DNA from: Adiantum capillus-veneris
Lineage: Eukaryota > Streptophyta > Polypodiopsida > Polypodiales > Pteridaceae
DNA length: 64,000 nt
Assembly (NCBI GenBank): GCA_014529385.2
Contig: CM043971.1
Location: 92,243,340-92,307,339, forward strand
Direction: 5' to 3'
The translations under genes and the position numbers were made by a program. Below, piece after piece: positions 54,403 to 64,000 of the stretch (positions are counted from its first letter, which is position 1; every line of letters starts with the position of its first letter). The notes beneath the pieces were generated by a model. The model did not search any database. It was not told the DNA's origin and was given only the letters and a program-made list of their open reading frames with translations.

Positions 54403-55749
54403 AGGGGCTTTTGCTTTAACTCTCTTCGTTGCTCCCCCTTGCGTAAGCTCTTAATTTTATTTTCCGTAGCCGCAATGATATATCGCTCAACCTCTTGCAC
54501 TTCGGCAAGGCTTCTACCATCAGGTAATATGACCTCGGAGGGGAATAGCTCTGAAGAGTCAGGGGGTGCAGTGAATGAAGTATCATGTGCACACTCTCTA
54601 AGAGCATGGGGTCTGTGTTGGTCATGAATTTACTTCCCCACGCCCCTCCTTTACATCGTTAGCTCCATGTTCGGAGCGAGTGGCTCTACTAAAGGTTTCC
54701 TTCAAGCGGCTAAGCACGCTTGGCCCGGACCGTGGACACATGGCATGTATGTCTTGGCTTGAGCTATCAAGATTAGGCATTGGGGAACCCTCCATGACGT
54801 TGTAGTCAGAGGAAGAGTCACTAAACTCTATAAGCGGGTCCTAAGTGGTACTACCTTGGGTTCCCGTCGAGGGCCCGGAACCTAAAGTAGGTGGGTATTG
54901 AGAACTTGCGTAAGTCAAAATGCTTGCTAGTTGCTGGGACTCTAGCACACGACCAGAGCACAGATGCATGTGCCTTTGGCACCCTACAAGCGTCAGCAAA
55001 TAACCTCGAAGGTTTACCGCTTACTTTTTTAGGCGTTTTGCACCCCGTTTTCACTCGTTTTTTTTAAAAAAAAATGTTTTTTAACGATCGATTTTTGGAT
55101 TAAAGCGTGTGATAGCTCAAAACAAGCATATCGCTTAGGGGGTTGTGGTGTGCTTTACAACACAACGTTCGGTTACCCGAAGCTCCGTTGGCTCTCAAAA
55201 AGGTTGAATTTTACTTACGCATGAGACTAAAACACGTAATTTTAAAGGGGGATTGAGGCCTGAGCCTGAACGTGAGCTTGGTCTTGGGTCTAGGGGATAT
55301 TCTTGATTCCGGTCCTACCTTCTAATTTTTTAATTTTTTTAATTTTTGGGATAAGGTCGCCGCGACCGCGCTGTGGGCATGAGCACACACACACCTAACC
55401 TACCTACTTACAACTAATATAACTACTCTTACACACTAACACACTACTACAACAACTTAATAGCTAGCATAACTACTTATTGTACTTTACATAAAACTAA
55501 CATTATGGATCTACTGCCTTAATCCTAACACCTTATCACAGAGAAAACACCTTATGAACAAAAAAAACACAGTACCTTTCAATACCTTAATAACAAAACA
55601 ATACACAGTAGCAAAACAAACTCCTTCTCAACACACAGTAGCAAAACAAACTCCTTCTCAACACACACACCTTCCTTCTCTACCTTTCCTACAATTGAAA
55701 TTGCACCACAACGCAGCACAGAGTGCCTCTTGAGAGTAGTGCAGGGCAT
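54403..55749. other. Leader and gag-upstream region of the gypsy remnant
   Basis: Between primer site and gag start, on the minus strand. It includes short ORFs (54416-54625, 54851-55054) without motif and a duplicated ACACAGTAGCAAAACAAAC block at about 55603-55655. A long gag leader is normal for large gypsy elements. Confidence 0.5.
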
Positions 55750-55767
55750 TCCCTGGCAGCGGCGCCA
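55750..55767 (-). other. Primer-binding site TGGCGCCGCTGCCAGGGA
   Basis: Coding-strand sequence just inside the 5' LTR, of the TGGCGCC-type used by several plant Ty3/gypsy groups (often assigned to tRNA-Asp; the tRNA is not verified here). Confidence 0.85.
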
Positions 55768-55771
55768 AAAA

Positions 55772-56333
55772 TGTGCGCGTCTGTCGCACGTGTCAATGCA
55801 AGGGACTTTCCGATACATTGTGGGCTAGCCACAAATGGCTCGAAGCACACAACTATAATCTAGCAAACTCAAGAGAGCAAGGGTGTATCACTCACCGTCC
55901 TAAGCTCGCCTTCGTGAAGGATTCCTCGACATGAAGAAGAAGGAGCCGCCGCTGCGCCACGCTTAATTGATTCACCGTTGCCGTGCAGTCGTTGCAATGC
56001 TCGATCACTCTCTCTCTCTCTCTCACGCATGCACACACACACAAGGAGATGAAGAAGAAGAAGATGGAGATGGAGCAAGAGCACTCTTTAATTGCACAAA
56101 TGATAGAATGAATGATTTTTAGGTTTAGGTGACTTTTATATGAGCTCGCCCCATTCACACTTGGGCACCCATGCAAAGCCAACTAGCCCTTGAATGTTCC
56201 AGTTAGAGTGCACCTATCATGGGTGATCACTCTTACCCTTTTCCTATTGGACCGACAAGCCCGGTACCTGACTCTACCAAGTAAATAATACGGCGTCTGT
56301 CATAGGTGACAGGAATGTGCGTGAGGGTTAACA
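55772..56333 (-). repeat. 5' LTR of the gypsy remnant
   Basis: 562 bp, TGTGCGCGTC...GGTTAACA in plus orientation (coding strand TGTTAACC...GCGCACA). It carries a short CT tract followed by a CA tract at 56008-56042, the same location as the expanded tracts in the related LTR at 140-665. Confidence 0.85.
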
Positions 56334-57590
56334 CCAAGGCATTGCCAAGCATGATTTTTTTTTGACAACCCGTATATGCACTCACTAATAGTGGGTGAAA
56401 GCATGAATAGGTGGAAAGCTATATGTATAATATCATGAAATAGCATAGCACAAGGAAATTGATATACATTTGAGAGATAAAATATTGAACGTGAGCTTAG
56501 CCTTAAATACCCCACTCTCTTTCACGCAGCCCAATGGCATTTTGAAAGGGGACCCACTGTGTGTGTGTGTGTGTGGAGCTATCCGCACTGCCATCTCTTT
56601 TGAATACCACGCCTGTTACTCTGCTCAAAGATACACGTGCTTCTACTATGCTTAACGCCTGATGAGACAGCTGGAGTGCTTGAAGGAGGTGGCGAAGGGC
56701 TCCTCCTATTGTCTAGGTCTTTGAACAAGTTATGTCTCACTCTATACACACTGCATGCACATATTCTGCTGCAAGGGTAACCGGGTTGCTACATATGTTG
56801 AACTAGTTCTATGCTTCATGTAGCTCTATTTTAGCAGAGTCCAATTTATATCACGTCTGGCAATGTGAGCTTAACCAGTTGAATGAGTTCATGAATGCCA
56901 CACTCTTCTCTACTGCATTTAGCTATGCATGAGTGCCACACCATGTCTTATGGGTCTATGCAGGTAGATTGCATCATGGCACCTTCCTCGACTTAGATCA
57001 TTACAGGTAGAGCTAATTTTATTTTGTCCATGTAAATTAAATCATGGAACCTTCCTCAAGGAACCTCCTTCAAACTTGGTTAAGAACATCAAACCACCTA
57101 TGCACACAAATTTATTTCACCTTGCCGCAAAATTTCATGTAGAGTGTTTATTGCCATTGGAGGGGGTTGGTCCTTGTACCTTGACAGGGAGCAATGACAT
57201 TACTGAGGAGTAGTGAGACAATGTCTTCATATGCCTAAATGTTGTTCAAGGCAGTCTAAACAAAGTGAAGGCATACCATGCGCAATCAGAGTTCTTACAA
57301 AATCTTGTGTGGAGACATTGGGATGTGTACGAGGAGGGTCTCTTCATGTATGAAGTAGCCTACTCAGTTTGCAAAGGCCTTTGCATTGGAAAACTACACA
57401 ACAACCACCTCATCTCCTAAAATACATCAAATTTCAGGGACTGTCTTTGCAAAGAGGGCAATGACATCCTCAAAGGGAAGACACAACCTACAAAACAAGA
57501 TCAAGAGGTGGGAAGACTAGAAGAATGGTAGAGGGAGAGTTTCCAGAACCACTGGTGCTTCTACTAGACCATTAGTGAAAATAGAAGGTA
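56334..57590. other. No gene recognised
   Basis: About 1.25 kb of intergenic sequence with a short GT run at 56559-56574 and a partial duplication (ATCATGGMACCTTCCTC at ~56970 and ~57043). Confidence 0.45.
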
Positions 57591-57960
57591 TGTATGTACC
57601 ATTATCAAGTGTGCCTATAGGAGGGTGCCTGGTACAATTGGAAGAGGAGGATAGAACGATACTTGCAACAATAAAGAATATTGTAGAGGATAGATTGTAG
57701 GTTTCAAAGTCAAGACTAGAGAATGAAAAGAAGCAGGTGAAGGATGAAGTTAGAAAATTGCATATGGTTGAGGGGGCTCAAAAATCAAACACTTTGGCCA
57801 TACAATTACAAATGCAGGTTGATTGCATGCAAGACCCTACAAACCACCAATGTTTGATTGATTCACAGTTCTCATGTACCACTGTAGAGAACATTGCTAA
57901 ACTAGAAGCCAAAGTGGCCATGGCAAAGGTGCTTGACATCTCACCCTCCTACATGTGCTT
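57591..57960 (+). pseudogene. Unrecognised coding-like remnant with coiled-coil character
   Basis: The frame reads LEEEDRTILATIKNIVEDRL, stop, SKSRLENEKKQVKDEVRKLH, then QLQMQVDCMQDPTNHQ and VENIAKLEAKVAMAK, with heptad-like spacing of L/V/I. One in-frame stop at ~57697, and the frame runs into the palindrome array. No family assigned. Confidence 0.35.
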
Positions 57961-57971
57961 GATTTTTTTTT

Positions 57972-58812
57972 GGAGTGTGTGGTTTCACTCTGATGTGGTT
58001 TTGTGGTCATGTGTGTTTTGGAGTGTATCGTTATGTGTTTTATGTTGTATACCACATTTCATTTGTGCTATGTTCTATACATCACAATATATGTGCTATA
58101 TGGTCATAATATAGCCCTCATCTTCAAGGAGTATGTGTGGTTATGTGTTGTATGCTATATAGCACAATCCATTTGTGTTATGTGCCATATAGGACAATCC
58201 ACGTGCTATATGACCACAATATAGCACTTATCTTCCTAGAATGTGTGTGGGTATGTGTTATGTGCTATGTGATATATAGCACAAGCTACGTATGTAATAT
58301 GTGCTACATAGCATATCTGTGTGCTATATGTTTACTATATAGCCCTGGAGTGTGTGTGGTTTTGTTATATATGCTATGTGTGATTATGTGCTATGCATTG
58401 TGTGTTATGTAATATATAGCACTATCTACATATGTGATGTGTGCTTTATAGCACAATCTTTGTATAGCCCTAGAGTTTGTGTGGTTTTGTGATATGTGTG
58501 ATATAGCACAATCTGTGTACAATATGGTCACAATATAACCCTCATATCCCTAGAGTGTGTGTGGTTATGTGCTATGTTCTATGTGATGTAAAGAACTATA
58601 TGTGATGTGTGCTATATAGAAAAACCTTTACATATCCCTAGAGTTTGTGTGGTTTTGTGATATGTGCTATATAGAACAATATTCATGTGTGCTATGTGTT
58701 ATGTGTTAAATGGCACAATCTATATGCTATATGCTCACAATAAATCCCTCATCTTCTTGGAGTGTGTGTGGTTTTGTGCTATGTTCTATATATCACACTA
58801 TAGGTGCTATAT
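57972..58812. repeat. Tandem array with palindrome core TGTGCTATATAGCACA
   Basis: About seven to eight degenerate units of roughly 80-125 bp. Each has a GAGTRTGTGTGGTTWTGTG segment (starting near 58125, 58235, 58342, 58468, 58551, 58633 and 58757), followed by one or more versions of TGTGCTATATAGCACA and often CACAATATAGCCCTCATCTTC. It ends two to three bases before the copia copy 3 LTR. Confidence 0.85.
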
Positions 58813-58814
58813 AG

Positions 58815-59041
58815 TGTTACCATATACATGTTGGTAGTGATGTGTGTGAACACACTTAGAACCTCCGCGGGGAATTTTTCCCTCACTAGGAGGTTTTTCC
58901 CCCGTGTATTGTATATACGCCCATCACTCTAGGGCTAACTTATCCTTCCATTGCACACTAATGCACTCTCTATTGTATGCCTTGAGCTTGCTTCCTCTTC
59001 TCCAAGATATGTGTGTTTTTTCACAACCCTAATTTCCAACA
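58815..59041 (+). repeat. 5' LTR of copia copy 3
   Basis: 227 bp, reverse complement of the LTRs of copies 1 and 2. A TGTATATAC TATA-like sequence lies at about 58909. Confidence 0.94.
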
Positions 59042-59043
59042 AT

Positions 59044-59055
59044 TGGTATCAGAGC
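59044..59055 (+). other. Primer-binding site, iMet type (copia copy 3)
   Basis: TGGTATCAGAGC, a perfect match to the usual plant iMet site, two bases after the LTR. Confidence 0.93.
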
Positions 59056-59407
59056 AGGCAGGTTGCGTCCTCTCGGGCTTAGTTGCTAGCAGCTCCAGCA
59101 CACGCCTCCTCACTTTCTCCGATTTATGTGAGCTTTCGTGAGCATTCCCACATCGATAAAAATTTGGGATAGCTCAAAGAGCTAAGTCTGCTCAGGTTTT
59201 TGATTTGGGCTCATTTTGGCCTACGTTTCCACTATAGGCAATATTGCGCAGGCTATTTCGTCATTTTATGCATAATTTTTGTCAGTGCCATTTTCTGCAT
59301 AACATGTCCCTTAAAGTATTCTACGGTTTGTGCTATATAGCATGTGTTGTTCTTGCTTCATTTCTCCTCTTTTTAAGCAGTTTTCACATCGGGTGCATGC
59401 ATTTGCC

Positions 59408-60280
59408 ATGGCCAACAACAACACATATGTGTTCAAGATGTTTTCTGTTGAGGACAGATTGGATGGGGACAATTACCTTATGTGGGCTTACATAATGCAA
59501 CATGTTCTTGTGTCAAAGGGTGCCTGGAATATTGTGCAAGGCATTGATGTACGTCCTGGTTCTGAGGATGTAGGCGATGTTGAGGATGTTCGAGGCCTTG
59601 TTGCAAGGATTGTTGCTATTAGAGTTGTTTTTCCTACAGCAGAACAAGCTCGTTGGGATGTAAAAGATGCGTAGGCTCATGCATGTTGATTGTGTTGTCT
59701 ATGAAGTACATTATTACTCCTCACATTTGTTTAAACAAAATCTTCAAAATAGGCTCGAGATATTCTTGATGGTCTTTATGCAAGTCGCAATGAGGCTAAA
59801 ATTGCATTGCTGCGTAAAGAACTGGAGTCAAAGATTATGCATGAGGAAGATGATATGGAAACTTTCCTTTGATGTCGATGATATCAACAATGAGCAACTT
59901 ATTTTTGCAGGTGAAGTCATTTCAAACAGTTCCCTTGTGCAGACTGTTCTTGATGCTTGCCAGATTCTTACCAGACTTTTGCTAGTACTTGCAGACTTAT
60001 GACCCAAGTAAATCCTAAAGTTGTCAAGTTTGATGCATTTTGCACATTGTTGTTGCAAGAGTCTCTTTCCAAAAAAAATAGGACTAGACAGTGTGCAGTT
60101 GAACATGCCTTTATTGCTTCTCAAAGAAAGGGTTGTAACATCAATGCAGCCACTTCTTATGGTTCTGTTGTGAGTGGCAAATTTTTTGTTCCTAATGCTT
60201 TTGCTGGCAACACTTCGTCTGGCAGTTCTGGTGATAAGGGCAAAAAGAAGATGCGTTGCCATTATTGTTGCTACAAATGA
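59408..60280 (+). pseudogene. copia gag of copy 3, broken
   Basis: ATG at 59408 (CCATGG). MANNNTYVFKMFSVEDRLDGD is open to a TAG at 59672 that replaces a CAG (Gln) codon of copy 1. The gag core continues in other frames (LMVFMQVAMRLKL is the shifted version of the YASRNEAKIAL region; VISNSSLVQTVLDA; FASTCRLMTQVNPKVVKFDAF). It ends in CHYC of the knuckle. At least three frame changes. Confidence 0.9.
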
Positions 60281-62555
60281 AAGTCGTGGTTACCTACAAA
60301 AAACATAGAATAACATGCTACAGACAATAAATCAAAGGATCTCCATACCTGCACAATCGTGTACGTGTAAACACCATAGCAAATCTGACAAGAGAGAGGT
60401 TGAGAGCGAGATATAGCAGAAGAGCACATGTAGGCTCACGTCCTAGAGTGGAGTGCTACACCAGCACAACAAGATAGAAGACATGAGAGGAGAGAAGAAT
60501 AAGACGACACTGGGTGCAATCTCCCCCCGTGAAAGAGTGAGCATTTCCCTCTTGCACGTATTTATTTATAGATTTCTTGAATGCCCAAAAATGAGTACAA
60601 ACTGGCCGGCCGGACATATAAATTGGCCAAAGCTCATAAAGAGCACTTGAATAATCAAATATACATAAAATGTAATATCCTTTTGCATAACCCATTATAT
60701 GCTGATGCTTTTGCCACCTGTCATCTGCAATAGATAATAAAATATCAATTCTATAACATACCTCTCCGTTGGAAAGCAACTATCCTCAGTTGCGAAGATA
60801 AAAATCTGCAAACAATACTTGTCAAAAATAGTGATTAGAAATCTGTATCGAAACTATCACATAGTAAAAGAAAAATTTATAACAGTGCTTATGCCTGCCG
60901 TCATCCACATACTACCTAGTCTAGTGTCCCATACCACTAGAATAAGCAGTATATGTCATACCCTGATGAATCAAGATATCATTGGTCACACTCATCATTG
61001 TATAAATCAATTCTCATCAATCTCAAGTTCACTTTCATAGATACTGTCACGACAGAAAATCATCATATACCAATTCCCAATCCAATTCCAAAATCCAAAT
61101 TCAAAATATCTTTCATTTTCTATACCCGGGTAACAAAATCATACCAGTTGTAGTGGTGGCTAGCCATTGCAGCATGATTTCGTGATTGGTGTTGCCTAAA
61201 TCGACGAATCTACACCAATAGGACGTGCTGTCTAAATTGACGACTCTGCACTAATGCTGCCTAAATCGGCGAATTTGCATTTGATATTTAAAAAATTATG
61301 AATCTGCAGTTTGCTGGTGTACTGCCTAAATCGACGAATTTGCACTAGGATGAGCATTGAAACACTGCCTAAACCGGCGAATCTGTGTGCAAGTGACCAA
61401 TGGACTAGACTAGACATAAAATCTACAAAAACGTTTAGTACCTGTTTGACACAAAATTGGAGTATGCTTAGGTGTCAAAGTACTTACGAACCGTTTCTCA
61501 CGAGCCAAAAGCGTCGTAGCTTGTGTGTGTGGGTGTTTAACAGCTTGATGACAAATCTTCTCAACAGTTTTAAATTGCTTGACTTAATATATGCACAGAC
61601 TGTCAAATACTAAACAAATTGTTAAAATTGAAGCTCAACAGCAAAATCATCAGTTGGTTAGTGTCATTCAAGATACGGATGTTAAACCACTTTTGAAGTT
61701 AGCAACAATGAAAAAAATATAAGAATGAGTTAAAGAAAATCATTAAAATTTTCCACAGATGTGTAAATACCATAAATTTTAAGTCCTACAGATGTAATGA
61801 TAGCATTGAAGAGTTCTACAAAAGCTAGATGTATTGTCAGTTAATCAACGGTTGAGTGTGATTATTTGTGTATAATAGAAAAGAATAAAATCTTGCAAAA
61901 TTTCTAAGGAGGGTATTCTTGATAGAAATCTAAAGCCTAAAAGATAAAATCTACTTGTCAATTATTGTAGACAGCCATCCATACAAATCTGTTCCGAAAC
62001 CAAAAGCCATCGAGAGAGAGAGAGTACAAGAATAGGCGTATATATGTAGGAAAGCCTTGCAATCACCATAGCCCATGGTTGTTTGATCTTGAATGTGTGT
62101 GTGCACGCGCGTATATCATCGGAATTGATAAGTGAGTGTGTGTGGGTGTGTTTATGTTCTCTAGATGATGCGGTCATAAACTAATGTCCTCGACAGTCTT
62201 TAGGTCTACATGCCAGTGGGACATTATATTATTGTGCCCCTACACTCTGCATGAAACCCGTATTACTTGAATCATATGTAGCTCCGATACAAATACACTA
62301 CCATCAATTCTTCAAATGCGAATCGATTATAAACAGGAGCAATTGTAAACAAGAGTAATATCATGCAAACCGTTCCCCCCCTTTCACTGTATGTAGGTAA
62401 AGCTTACCATCGTTTTCTAGCTGTAGAAAGCCACAAAAATAAAAAGCATTCTTAGTTAGAGTGTACTCATTTCCAATATATATAACTCAATTTTAGAAGA
62501 GAGGTAATGAGACTCTAAGTTAATCAGAAGAGATGTCGCCCCAGTAATAACCAGT
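60281..62555. other. No gene recognised
   Basis: AT-rich intergenic DNA containing the short repeat family at 61190-61390. Short ORFs lack motifs. Confidence 0.45.
61190..61390. repeat. Five spaced copies of a CTGCCTAAATCGRCGAATYTGCA motif
   Basis: Copies start at about 61192, 61230, 61257, 61322 and 61366. They are similar to each other at most positions and separated by unrelated 5-40-bp spacers, with some flanking CACTA and TGC similarity. Confidence 0.8.
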
Positions 62556-62596
62556 TGCGAGTTGATAAATTGCATTGGTTGCAGGTGTGTGTGCAC

Positions 62597-64000
<1,404 letters not shown>

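Larger units (their letters stand above)
52366..56333 (-). mobile_element. Ty3/gypsy remnant with TGGCGCC-type primer site: 5' LTR, leader and gag
   Basis: On the minus strand: LTR 55772-56333, primer site 55750-55767, a ~1.3-kb leader, then gag (54402-52366). Protease, RT and integrase are gone; the element ends abruptly at the copia copy 4 fragment. The LTR family is also represented at 140-665. Confidence 0.85.
58815..60280 (+). mobile_element. Ty1/copia copy 3: 5' LTR, leader and truncated gag
   Basis: LTR 58815-59041 (TGTTACC...TTCCAACA), primer site TGGTATCAGAGC at 59044-59055, leader with palindrome, and gag from 59408. Similarity ends around 60280 inside the CCHC knuckle (RCHYC), so protease, integrase, RT and the 3' LTR are missing. 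It is on the opposite strand to copies 1 and 2. Confidence 0.95.

Noticed and set aside
57972-58412. ORFs 58003-58224 and 58137-58412 as membrane proteins
   Set aside because: The Cys/Tyr/Ile-rich sequence is a translation of the TGTGCTATATAGCACA repeat units.

Overview
The window looks like nuclear DNA of a land plant, dominated by dead retrotransposons. It holds at least four copies of one Ty1/copia family, remnants of several Ty3/gypsy families with initiator-Met-type or TGGCGCC-type primer sites, and fragments of plant-type host genes: actin with an intron at the conserved plant Gly150 site, cytochrome P450, a PPR protein with a VVSW signature, L-arabinokinase and a HAD phosphatase. Long simple-sequence tracts and the mixture of PPR and retroelement debris would fit a large genome such as a fern or other seed-free plant, but lineage cannot be settled from the sequence. 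I see no intact host gene, no rRNA gene, no CRISPR array and nothing prokaryotic. The long ORFs are retroelement polyproteins, all broken, or translations of CA/GA repeats.

Layout. 1-665: end of a gypsy LTR carrying CA/CT tracts. 2691-7776: copia copy 1 (minus strand), complete inside but frameshifted. 10533-13911: gypsy gag-PR-RT remnant (minus). 15357-18921: GA tract, P450 pseudogene, actin pseudogene and a (CA)50 tract. 22023-26631: a solo LTR with target duplication, then a second LTR of that family with a primer site on one side and a polypurine tract on the other, followed by integrase/chromodomain. 27310-28470: array of short palindromes. 28520-29561: HAD-phosphatase gene fragment. 29562-41536: a tandem LTR-internal-LTR-internal-LTR element ('element L') whose LTRs carry PPR-gene sequence and, in the first LTR, an L-arabinokinase fragment; copia copy 2 (35179-40311) is nested in it. 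45540-46285: decayed gypsy integrase (plus). 52022-56333: copia copy 4 fragment joined to a gypsy gag remnant with its 5' LTR. 57972-58812: second palindrome array, directly followed by copia copy 3 (LTR, primer site, truncated gag). 60285-64000: minisatellites and a 127-bp GA tract.

The genes do not work together as a pathway. The coherent story is genome turnover: nested insertion, LTR-LTR recombination, illegitimate deletion at microhomology, capture of host gene pieces and microsatellite expansion inside repeats. The most unusual signals are the two palindrome arrays, which share the form TRTGCTA-NN-TAGCAYA; the same 16-bp palindrome in the copia leader between primer site and gag; and element L, a gene-fragment-carrying LTR element whose internal open stretches I do not recognise.
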